NCBI GenBank assembly: GCA_002422545.1
Contig: DIWF01000015.1
Location: 1 to 64,000, forward strand
Source: Firmicutes bacterium UBA6113
GTDB taxonomy: Bacteria; Bacillota; Clostridia; Tissierellales; Sedimentibacteraceae
Length of the DNA: 64,000 bases
Direction: 5' to 3'
Program-made: the position numbers and the translations under genes
The notes under the pieces: model-generated
What the model was told of the DNA's origin: nothing
The model's database searches: none
Seen by the model: only the letters and a program-made list of their open reading frames with translations
In this document: piece by piece, positions 53,049 through 60,371 of the stretch
Numbering within the stretch: position 1 is the first letter of the stretch
Layout of the letters: each line of letters begins with the position of its first letter

Positions 53049-53880
53049 AATGTTTATAAAGCTCTTTAAGTTTTTTAATTTCCTCGCCGTGGCCCTCCAT
53101 CTCATTTGGAGTTTCAAGGAAGAAAGGAAGGTCATAAAGATTTGGGTGGTTGATTATCCTTGAAATTGCTTCTATTCCTAAACTACCCTCTCCAATGGTT
53201 TCATGTCGGTCCTTGTGGCTGTTGAACGGATTTTTGCTGTCATTAAGATGAATGGCATAAAGTCTGTCAAGCCCTATTATTTTGTCAAACTCATTAAGAA
53301 CTCCATCCAGGTCATTGACAATGTCGTATCCTGCATCATATACGTGGCATGTGTCCAGGCATACTCCAATCTTTTCTCTTAAATCAATGTTATCTATAAT
53401 GAGTTTCAATTCTTCAAATGTACTTCCTATTTCAGTTCCCTTGCCTGCCATGGTTTCAAGCAGCACAACAGTTGTTTGCTCAGCTTTAAGAACCTTATTC
53501 AAAAGATCAGTTATGTACCTGATTCCTTCATCTGTTCCCTGCTTCAAGTGGCTGCCCGGATGAAAGTTATAATAATTGTATGGAATGTATTCCATTCTTT
53601 TCAAATCATCCTCAAGCACTTCTACAGCAAATCTCCTTGTCCTTTCATCTGCCGAGCATATATTCAATGTGTACGGCGCATGTCCTATGAGCTTTCCAAA
53701 ATTATTTTCCTCTAGCAGCACTCTTAACCTTTCAGCATCTAATGGATCTATATCCTTTGCCTTGCTCCCTCTGGGATTTCGAGTGAAAAACTGAAATGTG
53801 TTGGCTCCAATTTTGAGAGCATCTTTTCCCATTGCTTCGTATCCGCCAGAGACAGATAAATGACATCCTATTTTAAACAT
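53047..53880 (-). CDS. nfo: Endonuclease IV
   Basis: A 277-residue AP endonuclease with a TIM-barrel fold and a tri-zinc centre. Conserved motifs are GCHLSVSGGYEAMGKDA, TFQFFTRNPRGS, GHAPYTLNICS, YNFHPGSHLKQG, LLETMAGKGTEIGSTFEEL, GVCLDTCHVYDAGYDI, IHLNDSKNPFNSHKDRHETIGEGSLG and FLETPNEMEGHGEEI. It is complete. Together with xth the window holds both major AP-endonuclease types. Confidence 0.96.
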   Translation of the reverse strand: MFKIGCHLSVSGGYEAMGKDALKIGANTFQFFTRNPRGSKAKDIDPLDAERLRVLLEENNFGKLIGHAPYTLNICSADERTRRFAVEVLEDDLKRMEYIPYNYYNFHPGSHLKQGTDEGIRYITDLLNKVLKAEQTTVVLLETMAGKGTEIGSTFEELKLIIDNIDLREKIGVCLDTCHVYDAGYDIVNDLDGVLNEFDKIIGLDRLYAIHLNDSKNPFNSHKDRHETIGEGSLGIEAISRIINHPNLYDLPFFLETPNEMEGHGEEIKKLKELYKH

Positions 53881-53891
53881 TTTTCCTCCAA

Positions 53892-53916
53892 TTAAAAAGC
53901 CGCATTGCTGCGGCTA
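53892..53916 (-). terminator. Terminator of the VOC gene
   Basis: AGCCGCA and TGCGGCT around GCAA on the minus strand, followed by UUUUAAUU, 3 nt after the stop codon. Confidence 0.75.
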
Positions 53917-53918
53917 TG

Positions 53919-54335
53919 TTATTGTTCTGTGCAGCAGAACAGCCATGGCACTCCGAACTTGTCGGTCAGTGAGCCGTACAATTTGCTCCAGAATGTTTGT
54001 TGCAAATCCATTTCAACTGTTCCGCCAACCTTCATCTTGTCGAACCATGATCTGATTTTGTCCGTGTCGCTTTCCAGTATAGTTATGTTAATGTTGTTGC
54101 CTGTTTTAAACATCATTCCCGGAAAAGTATCTGAAAACATTATTTTCATGCCACTTATGTTGAGGAAAGTGTGCATGATTAAATTTTCTGCACCCTTTGG
54201 AATGGGATTTTCCGGATTTTGTGGACCTTCACCGAAAGTCATCACTTCATTTTTTTCAACATTAAAAATATCTGCGTAAAAATCTACTGCTTCTCTGCAG
54301 TTTCCATTAAAATTCAAATATAAACTTACGGCCAT
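53919..54335 (-). CDS. VOC family protein (PhnB-like)
   Basis: A 138-residue vicinal-oxygen-chelate protein of the PhnB/glyoxalase-like group: VSLYLNFNGNCREAVDFYADIFNVEK at the N-terminus, IMHTFLNISGMKIMFSDTFPG in the middle and KLYGSLTDKFGVPWLFCCTEQ at the end. Despite occasional labels it is not a ubiquinone methyltransferase. Metal and substrate are unknown. ATG 54335 with AAAGGAG was chosen. Confidence 0.88.
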   Translation of the reverse strand: MAVSLYLNFNGNCREAVDFYADIFNVEKNEVMTFGEGPQNPENPIPKGAENLIMHTFLNISGMKIMFSDTFPGMMFKTGNNINITILESDTDKIRSWFDKMKVGGTVEMDLQQTFWSKLYGSLTDKFGVPWLFCCTEQ

Positions 54336-54422
54336 AATTTCTCCTTTGCAATATATATTTCTATGATTATCATATACCAAAAAATTATTACTCTAATCAC
54401 ATATAATTTTTGAAATTTGAAA

Positions 54423-54971
54423 TTATATTATTTGTTCCCCTTTGTAAGTTTCTCCGCCGGCTTTTGGCATGATGCCATATTTTTCAGACCACAATGTTTT
54501 GTATTTAACTGCTTGTGCATGAATTTTGTCTGTTTCTTCAGATATTGTCTTCATAATTTTGGCTGGAACTCCAGCTACGAGCGAAAACGGCGGTATAACC
54601 TGGTTTTCCTTCACAACGGCTCCTGCTGCAACAATGCTTCCTCTTCCTATGACAGCATTGTTCAATACAATAGCTCCCATTCCTATGAGGCAGTGGTCTT
54701 CAATTGTGCATCCGTGAATTATTGCACCGTGTCCAACTGTAACATAGTCCCCAATAACAGTAGGGCAATCATCTGCAACATGGACTACGCTTCCGTCCTG
54801 AATATTTGTGTATTTTCCAATCTTTATGCTGTTTACGTCCCCTCGTGCAACGCAGTTGAACCAGAGACTTGAGTATTCCTCCATTGTGACAGCGCCTATT
54901 ACATAAGATCCGTCTGCTATGTATGTTTTTTCGTCAATAGTAGGCATTATGCCTGCAAATTCTTTAATCAT
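54423..54971 (-). CDS. Gamma-carbonic-anhydrase-like hexapeptide-repeat protein
   Basis: A 182-residue left-handed beta-helix protein of the YrdA/PaaY group. Repeats such as IGDYVTVGHGAIIHGCTIEDHCLIGMGAIVLNNAVIGRGSIV and the metal-site histidines in VVHVAD and GHGAIIHG are preserved. Whether it hydrates CO2 or acts on a coenzyme-A compound is not known. It ends with the typical alpha-helical tail. Confidence 0.91.
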   Translation of the reverse strand: MIKEFAGIMPTIDEKTYIADGSYVIGAVTMEEYSSLWFNCVARGDVNSIKIGKYTNIQDGSVVHVADDCPTVIGDYVTVGHGAIIHGCTIEDHCLIGMGAIVLNNAVIGRGSIVAAGAVVKENQVIPPFSLVAGVPAKIMKTISEETDKIHAQAVKYKTLWSEKYGIMPKAGGETYKGEQII

Positions 54972-55119
54972 ATTAATACCTTTCTAATTTATATTGTTAC
55001 TTATAATTTAACTAAAATTATAATTACATTACCATATTATGATAATTTGTCAATGAGTAATTAAATAAAAGCAGCCCTAATTGCATATAATAAATTAAGA
55101 CTGAAACAAAAGGAGAATT

Positions 55120-55707
55120 ATGAACAACAAATACAGTACCAGCTCATTTATTATAACATTGTTATTTGAAGCAATAATGATTTATACAGGGGCAAAAAGC
55201 TATTCGGCCGGGCAGGAGGAAATTTTTAAATTGTCCGTTGCTGCTGTTATTTGCCTGTCAATTCCCTTTCTGTTAGTCCATGCTGCAAACAAGAAGAAGC
55301 TAACTCTGCCTCCGGGTTTTCAGATGATTTTGTCCCTTTTTATATTTTCAGCCCTTTATCTTGGAGAAATAAACAAGTTTTATAGCAAATTCTGGTGGTT
55401 TGATCTCTTGCTTCACTTTGTATCCGGATGGTATGCTGTTGTTACATTTCTTTTTCTCATTAAGACGTCAATCAAAAAGGAACAAGGAACATCTCATAAA
55501 ATGTTCGAATTTTTTAAATCTATATGTTCATTTTCCTTTTCTGTTTCACTGGGAACATTGTGGGAAATGTACGAATTTTCCGGAGATTATTTGCTTGGCA
55601 CTGAAATGGTGAAAGGAGGTCTTGACGATACTGCAACAGACCTTTTGATTATGATAGCTGCAGCCGCTGCTACCTCAATTTATAGTTACTTTAAAAACAG
55701 AAAATAA
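55120..55707 (+). CDS. DUF2238-like membrane protein
   Basis: A 195-residue integral membrane protein with about six hydrophobic segments. The pattern FWWFDLLLHFVSGWYAV (DLLLH), then TLWEMYEFSGDYLLG and GGLDDTATDLLIMIAAA resembles the DUF2238/YjdF family, which has conserved acidic and histidine residues in the membrane. Function unknown. RBS AAAAGGAG precedes the ATG; it is convergent with the proX-like gene, stop to stop 1 nt apart. Confidence 0.7.
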   Translation: MNNKYSTSSFIITLLFEAIMIYTGAKSYSAGQEEIFKLSVAAVICLSIPFLLVHAANKKKLTLPPGFQMILSLFIFSALYLGEINKFYSKFWWFDLLLHFVSGWYAVVTFLFLIKTSIKKEQGTSHKMFEFFKSICSFSFSVSLGTLWEMYEFSGDYLLGTEMVKGGLDDTATDLLIMIAAAAATSIYSYFKNRK

Positions 55708-55708
55708 T

Positions 55709-56260
55709 TTATAGTTCAACAACCTTGTACTCATGTCCTGTGTATGGCAGAAAAACATGAAGTATGTCTGATGTTTTAACTTTTAGGGTGGATGTATTTA
55801 TCAATGGGTGGCAGCCCATATATTCCTGCTCAGCAGTTTCCTTGTCTATAACCAGGCTGACTGCCATATGTTTATCGTTCATGAGACCCAGAACACTCAC
55901 TGAACCGGGTGTGATATTTAAAAATTTCTCCATGTGCTCTCCTTCTGCAAAGGAAAGCCTTGAGCTTCCTATTTGCTTTGAAAGATTCTTTGTGAGGAAC
56001 TTTTTGTCTCCGGGCATCAGCAACAGGTAAAACTTGGTCTTTGAGGCATTGCTCAAAAATAAATTTTTGCATATTCTGGTTCCAAGAACATCCTCCACGC
56101 TTTTTAAGTCCTCTATGGATGATGCTTCCCCATGATCGACCCTCTCGAACTTTATACCGAGTTTTTCTAGAACACGGTATGATTCCATTTCCTTCTCTAG
56201 CCTTCCTGCAGGTTCCGGCCTGCTAAAGTAAAGTGTTTTGTCTAAATATATATCGCTCAT
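55709..56260 (-). CDS. Prolyl-tRNA deacylase-like protein (YbaK/ProX/PrdX)
   Basis: A 183-residue trans-editing-domain protein that probably hydrolyses mischarged tRNA such as Ala-tRNA(Pro). Typical segments are RVLEKLGIKFERVDHGEASSIEDL, GTRICKNLFLSNASKTKFYLLLMPGDKKFLTKNLSKQIGSSRLSFA and GSVSVLGLMNDKHMAVSLVIDKE with the GCHPLINTSTL motif. In proline-fermenting clostridia PrdX lies in the prd cluster; no prd genes are present here. RBS AGGAG precedes the ATG. Confidence 0.91.
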   Translation of the reverse strand: MSDIYLDKTLYFSRPEPAGRLEKEMESYRVLEKLGIKFERVDHGEASSIEDLKSVEDVLGTRICKNLFLSNASKTKFYLLLMPGDKKFLTKNLSKQIGSSRLSFAEGEHMEKFLNITPGSVSVLGLMNDKHMAVSLVIDKETAEQEYMGCHPLINTSTLKVKTSDILHVFLPYTGHEYKVVEL

Positions 56261-56454
56261 TTCATCTCCTGATTTTTCGATTTCATATTATTTTATCACA
56301 ATATAACTTCTGGTACAATTTTCATATTAAATAATCTTAAAATTTCTTCCAGTATATGATAGAATGAAATGTTGCACCCAAAATTTATTTTAAAATATTT
56401 TTTTTATGTGCAATAAAACCATGTTTTGAAACGTTAATAAAAGGATGGGGTGAG

Positions 56455-57045
56455 ATGATGGTACTAAGTATGGCAAAGCAGAAAAACCCATATTATAAGA
56501 AAAACAAAAATTTGATTATAGATGAAACAGTGTTTTTAAAAATAGCAGAAGATGATATGTCTGCATTTGAACAGCTGTACAACCTTACAGAAAGCAGTGT
56601 CTATGCATTTGTTTTGTCTATATTGCAAAATCATGATGACGCACTGGATGTAGTACAGGATACATACCTTAAAATCCGTGGGGCTGCACATCTTTATGTT
56701 CCTATGGGAAAACCCATGGCTTGGATTTTCACTATAGCACGAAATTTGTCCATAAGCAAACTGAGATTAAAAAGACAATTAGAAAATGTCCAGATGGATG
56801 ATATAGAAAACAACATATCCTTTTCATACATAGACAATCATGAAGATAAACTGGTGATTAATTCTACATTTAAAATATTGAACGATCAGGAAAGACAAAT
56901 AATCATGCTTCATGCCATTTCAGGACTTGCGCACCATGAAATAGCAGATAGTCTGGGGATGCCTCTTTCAACGGAACTGTCAAAGTATCACCGGGGACTT
57001 AAAAAACTTAGAAAACATCTTTCAAAGCAGGAGATGAGCAAATGA
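56455..57045 (+). CDS. ECF-like sigma-70 family factor
   Basis: A 196-residue RNA polymerase sigma factor with sigma-2 region FEQLYNLTESSVYAFVLSILQNHDDALDVVQDTYLKI and MAWIFTIARNLSISKLRLKRQ, and sigma-4 region LNDQERQIIMLHAISGLAHHEIADSLGMPL. The recognition helix STELSKYHRGLKKL is unusual, with Glu-Leu where most have Thr-Val followed by Lys for Arg. It overlaps the next gene by 4 nt (ATGA), so the pair is translationally coupled. The target promoter is unknown. Confidence 0.88.
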   Translation: MMVLSMAKQKNPYYKKNKNLIIDETVFLKIAEDDMSAFEQLYNLTESSVYAFVLSILQNHDDALDVVQDTYLKIRGAAHLYVPMGKPMAWIFTIARNLSISKLRLKRQLENVQMDDIENNISFSYIDNHEDKLVINSTFKILNDQERQIIMLHAISGLAHHEIADSLGMPLSTELSKYHRGLKKLRKHLSKQEMSK

Positions 57046-58271
57046 AAAGAATGGATATAGAAAAATCAATAAGAAGATCTGTAAACAAAGCACCGTCCCT
57101 AGACTTTGAAAAATTATGCCGCATGCCTGTGGAAAAAATGTCTGAACATGATTACATAACAAGGCAACAGGATGTGCAAAGTACTCACCATTTGAAAAAA
57201 TTAACTGCAGCTGCTTGTTATATGGCAATACTGATTTGTTTCGCATATTGGTTTTTTCAGTATAGAATGCCTAGCAGCACTATAGCTCTGGATGCACAAA
57301 GCAGCATAGAAATTGTTGTCAACAGAAAAAACCAGGTATTGAGAATAAGAACACTCAATGAAGACTACAAAAAGATAACTGAAGAACTTGATTTAAAAAA
57401 TACCGATGTAGTGCAGGCTGCAAAAAATGTGTTGGACTCAATGGTAAGACTGGGCCTTCTTAAGAACAGCACCAGGACAATAATGCTTTCAGTTGAAAAC
57501 AGCAATATAGAATCAGCAAAGGAACTTTTACTTGTTGTTGGCAGTTCCATACAGGATGATTTGGATGAGAAGGGCCTATCCCTTGAAATTTTGTCAAGGT
57601 CATTCGTCAAAGATGAGAAAACCTCAGAGCTTGCCGAACAATATAGCATATCTTCCGGCAAGGTTAACCTGATTGAAAACATACTGTATTTAAACGGTTC
57701 TTCATATTCGGTTGAAAGTCTGTCTAAAATGTCAATTGATGAACTTGTTGAAATGAACAACAACGGTTCAAATTCATCCAAGCAATACGACAACATTTCA
57801 GCTCCTGATAAAGGCAAGACTGAATTCATAGATGTTGCTGACAATACGACAACGGGTAATATGAGCGAAACAGACAACTCAAATATTATCTCTTTTATTC
57901 CTTCTGAAAATGAGAACCTGACGGATAAAACGGCTGTACATGAAGAAATAATAATTGATGATGCAGAAGAAAGTAAAGATTACTCAGTACATGAAGAGGC
58001 TGAAAATATATCCGGCAACTATCCCCATGAGGAAGAAATATCATCAGGAAATTACACCGGTGAAGACAATGCTGTAATTCCTCCTTCAGTAATTATAGTT
58101 CCTGAAGATAACTTACCTGAAGAGCCACCTGAAGAAATAAAGACTAAAAACAACAACAGTGAAAAAGCATTGAACAAACAGACTAACGGCAAAAAAGAAA
58201 AAAACAACAAGAACAAAGCAGAAAACAACAACAACAACAATAATAACAAATCAGTCAACTTGAACTTATAA
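57042..58271 (+). CDS. RsgI-like anti-sigma partner, membrane protein
   Basis: A 409-residue protein with a cytoplasmic N-terminus of about 50 residues, one membrane helix (about 53-73) and an extracytoplasmic domain. That domain contains ALDAQSSIEIVVNRKNQVLRIRTLNED, matching the conserved middle region of RsgI anti-sigma-I proteins (usual form: DINPSIEIxVNRxxxV). A Ser/Glu-rich region and an Asn/Lys-rich tail (about 370-409) follow. The N-terminal segment should hold the sigma. It differs from classical RsgI in that its partner is ECF-like, not SigI. The trigger is unknown. Confidence 0.7.
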   Translation: MKRMDIEKSIRRSVNKAPSLDFEKLCRMPVEKMSEHDYITRQQDVQSTHHLKKLTAAACYMAILICFAYWFFQYRMPSSTIALDAQSSIEIVVNRKNQVLRIRTLNEDYKKITEELDLKNTDVVQAAKNVLDSMVRLGLLKNSTRTIMLSVENSNIESAKELLLVVGSSIQDDLDEKGLSLEILSRSFVKDEKTSELAEQYSISSGKVNLIENILYLNGSSYSVESLSKMSIDELVEMNNNGSNSSKQYDNISAPDKGKTEFIDVADNTTTGNMSETDNSNIISFIPSENENLTDKTAVHEEIIIDDAEESKDYSVHEEAENISGNYPHEEEISSGNYTGEDNAVIPPSVIIVPEDNLPEEPPEEIKTKNNNSEKALNKQTNGKKEKNNKNKAENNNNNNNNKSVNLNL

Positions 58272-58296
58272 TTCAATATTTCTATATTCATAGCAT

Positions 58297-58319
58297 GCAG
58301 CGAGGATTAACCTCGCTGC
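58297..58319. terminator. Strong hairpin after the anti-sigma gene
   Basis: GCAGCGAGG, loop ATTAA and CCTCGCTGC, 25 nt after the stop codon. The following sequence is not U-rich, so termination may be partial. Confidence 0.6.
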
Positions 58320-58353
58320 GGTTATGTCTAAATATATAAGGAAAGGAACTCCA

Positions 58354-58458
58354 ATGATAAAAGATTTTTGTAGAAAGTTCACAAATGATTATGAGCTAAT
58401 CAGATTCAAATTGCTAGGTGTATCAATTATAATGATTATAGGGTGCAAAATATTATGA
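58354..58458 (+). CDS. Putative 34-residue membrane peptide
   Basis: A short frame with RBS AAGGAAAGGAA upstream encodes a peptide with a charged N-terminal half (MIKDFCRKFTNDYELIRFK) and a hydrophobic C-terminal half (LLGVSIIMIIGCKIL). It lies between the hairpin and the structured RNA region. No family recognised; it may be spurious. Confidence 0.35.
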   Translation: MIKDFCRKFTNDYELIRFKLLGVSIIMIIGCKIL

Positions 58459-58461
58459 TAA

Positions 58462-58654
58462 AGATGCAGACAAAAAAACACAGCCCTTTAAAGGACTGCA
58501 TCTGTAGTACTAAATAGTCCTGCGGTCTGGCCCTGGTAAGCATTGACCGCTACTATTATTTCACATTATAATATATTATGACATGAAGTTCAAGTATTTG
58601 AACTTTACAAAGAACAAAGGTTTAATTCAATTTATGGATTAAATCTTTTGTTTT
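58462..58654 (+). ncRNA. Candidate structured RNA of unknown class
   Basis: Four consecutive pairings: AGATGCAG/CTGCATCT (58462-58469 with 58496-58503), enclosing CCTTTAAAGG; AATAGT-GCGGTC/GACCGC-ACTATT (58513-58557), a long interrupted stem with a 17-nt loop; AAGTTCAA/TTGAACTT (58586-58605); and a final 11-bp hairpin with U-rich tail (58616-58654) that looks like a terminator. Strand is inferred from the tail. It matches no RNA family I know. Alternatively the last hairpin is simply the serS terminator on the other strand. Confidence 0.4.
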
Positions 58655-58690
58655 CCACAGAAAACTTAACTTTTGAATATTTTATCCACA
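58651..58690. other. Two DnaA-box-like motifs
   Basis: TTTTCCACA (58651-58659) and a consensus TTATCCACA (58682-58690), 31 bp apart in the same direction. Two boxes alone do not make an origin. Confidence 0.35.
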
Positions 58691-58711
58691 AATATTGACC
58701 TAAAATGTTGA

Positions 58712-59986
58712 TTATGGAGTAATTTTTTCCATTCCTCTCATGTAAGGTTTTAAGTCTTCAGGTATTGTCACAGTGCCATCTTCATTTTGGTAATTTTCAA
58801 GTATTGCTGCAAATGTCCTTCCCACAGCCAGCCCGGAGCCGTTGAGTGTGTGAATGTACTCAACTTTTTTGTTGTCGCTTCTCCTGTACCTTATGTTTGC
58901 ACGTCTGGCTTGAAAATCTCCGAAATTGGAGCATGAAGAAATTTCAACATAACGTCTGTAGCTCGGCATCCATACTTCCAGGTCATAAGTCTTTGCAGAA
59001 CTGAATCCCAGGTCTCCGGTGCAAAGTTCAACAACTCTGTAGGGAAGATTTAAACCTTTAAGAATTTCTTCAGCAAAACTTGTGAGTATTTCGAGCTGGC
59101 TGTAGGAATCCTCGGGAGTTGAAAACATGACCATTTCAACCTTGTCAAACTGATGGTTTCTTATGAGTCCTCTTGTATCTCTTCCTGCTGAACCTGCTTC
59201 AGCCCTGAAGCATGGAGTGTATGCAGTCATGTACAAGGGTAGTTTTGTTTCGTCAAGCACTTCATCTCTGTAAATGTTAGTTACCGGAACCTCAGCTGTT
59301 GGTATGAGGTAGTAATCTTTGTTGCTTAATTTGAACATGTCATCTTCAAATTTGGGAAGCTGTCCTGTACCTATCATGCTTTCTTTGTTTACCATGAAAG
59401 GAGGTGCAATTTCTGTGAAACCGTGGTCAGTAGTGTGCTTGTCAAGCATATAAGATATTATTGATCTTTCCAGGCGTGCACCTATACCTTTGAACATTGA
59501 AAAACGCGGGCCAGTTATCTTAACAGCCCTTTCAAAGTCAAGAATGTTCAATTTTGTTCCAATGTCCCAGTGAGCCATGGGCTCAAAGTCAAAATTTCTC
59601 GGCTCTCCCCATCGCCTTACTTCCCTGTTGTCTGCATCTGTCTTTCCTACTGCAATTTGAGGATTAGGTACATTAGGAATTTTTAGGAGCTCTTCTTCAA
59701 TTTTTTTATCAAGAGATTTGATTTCGTCACCAATTATCTTTATTCTATCAGCAAGATCCTTCATTTCCTCCAATGTGTCCGAAACATCCATGCCTTGTTT
59801 TTTCATGGCAGGAATTTGTCTAGAGACCTTGTTCTGCTCTGATTTCATGTTTTCTGATTCTACCAGCTTTTTTCTTCTTTCTGAATCAAGTTTAAGAACA
59901 CAGCCAAGGCTGAGATTTGAATTTCTTCTTTTCAAAAGACTTTCAACTTCTTCAGGATAATATCTAATTCTTTTGATGTCTAACAT
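58712..59986 (-). CDS. serS: Seryl-tRNA synthetase
   Basis: A 424-residue class II synthetase that charges tRNA-Ser. The N-terminal coiled-coil tRNA-binding arm (about residues 30-105) carries VESENMKSEQNKVSRQIPAMKKQG. The catalytic core has motif 2 (TAYTPCFRAEAGSAGRDTRGLIRNHQFDKVEM) and motif 3 (LNGSGLAVGRTFAAILENYQNEDGTV). It is complete. RBS GGAGGTATTAA precedes the ATG. The upstream leader holds repeat copy 3 and the remains of a T-box. Confidence 0.97.
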   Translation of the reverse strand: MLDIKRIRYYPEEVESLLKRRNSNLSLGCVLKLDSERRKKLVESENMKSEQNKVSRQIPAMKKQGMDVSDTLEEMKDLADRIKIIGDEIKSLDKKIEEELLKIPNVPNPQIAVGKTDADNREVRRWGEPRNFDFEPMAHWDIGTKLNILDFERAVKITGPRFSMFKGIGARLERSIISYMLDKHTTDHGFTEIAPPFMVNKESMIGTGQLPKFEDDMFKLSNKDYYLIPTAEVPVTNIYRDEVLDETKLPLYMTAYTPCFRAEAGSAGRDTRGLIRNHQFDKVEMVMFSTPEDSYSQLEILTSFAEEILKGLNLPYRVVELCTGDLGFSSAKTYDLEVWMPSYRRYVEISSCSNFGDFQARRANIRYRRSDNKKVEYIHTLNGSGLAVGRTFAAILENYQNEDGTVTIPEDLKPYMRGMEKITP

Positions 59987-60063
59987 TTAATACCTCCATA
60001 GAAGATTTTGCAACTACCTCTAATATGTACATACAATACAAGTACGACTCTTTATTTTCCATT

Positions 60064-60229
60064 ATATAAAAAAGTTGTTTCGCAACTCCGCTAGGGGGAC
60101 CTATGTCCCCCTTCGGCGTAAAAACGCATATGCGTTTTTACTGAGCACCCCCCTTAACGGCAAGGACGTCCGACATGCACTCCTCGTTTTTATATAGTAG
60201 GAAAGAGAACTTTCCTACTATATAAAAAA
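60064..60229. repeat. Structured dispersed repeat, copy 3 (166 bp)
   Basis: Full-length copy with the end repeat ATATAAAAAA at 60064-60073 and 60220-60229. Contains GTTG/CAAC, GGGGGAC/GTCCCCC and GTAAAAACGC/GCGTTTTTAC hairpins and an 18-bp terminal stem (60187-60204 with 60211-60228). It lies between the T-box terminator and serS, 77 nt upstream of the serS start. Confidence 0.9.
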
Positions 60230-60336
60230 TCCCGTCTCACAGAGACGAGAGATACTCGCGGTGTCACTCTAGATTATACCTCAGTAATGTTTAAAATCAA
60301 CGCAATACCTTTGTTAACCATTCCGTCATCACAATT
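60224..60336 (-). ncRNA. Decayed or minimal T-box leader of serS
   Basis: On the minus strand the leader begins with GATGACGGAATGGTTAACAAAGG, a typical T-box 5' start, and about 45 nt later has AGAGTGACACCGCG, close to the T-box consensus AGGGTGGNACCGCG but with the tRNA-binding TGGN changed to TGAC. A terminator follows: TCTCGTCTC, loop TGT, GAGACGGGA, UUUUUU. A normal T-box has roughly 150 more nt in between, including the specifier loop. Confidence 0.7.
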
Positions 60337-60338
60337 GG

Positions 60339-60367
60339 ATAATACCGCAACAGTTAAAATTTGTCAA
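60339..60367 (-). promoter_or_regulatory. Promoter of the serS leader
   Basis: Consensus TTGACA (60367-60362), 17-nt spacer and TATTAT (60344-60339), just after the stop codon of the XRE-cupin gene and a few nt before the T-box start. Confidence 0.75.
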
Positions 60368-60371
60368 GATT

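Noticed and set aside
58462..58654. SRP RNA or 6S RNA at the structured intergenic locus
   Set aside because: The GGAA tetraloop and AGCAG asymmetrical loop of SRP are missing, and the 6S open-complex-like bubble cannot be made out.
58651..58690. Chromosomal origin of replication
   Set aside because: Only two DnaA-like boxes and no dnaA, dnaN or DNA-unwinding element nearby.
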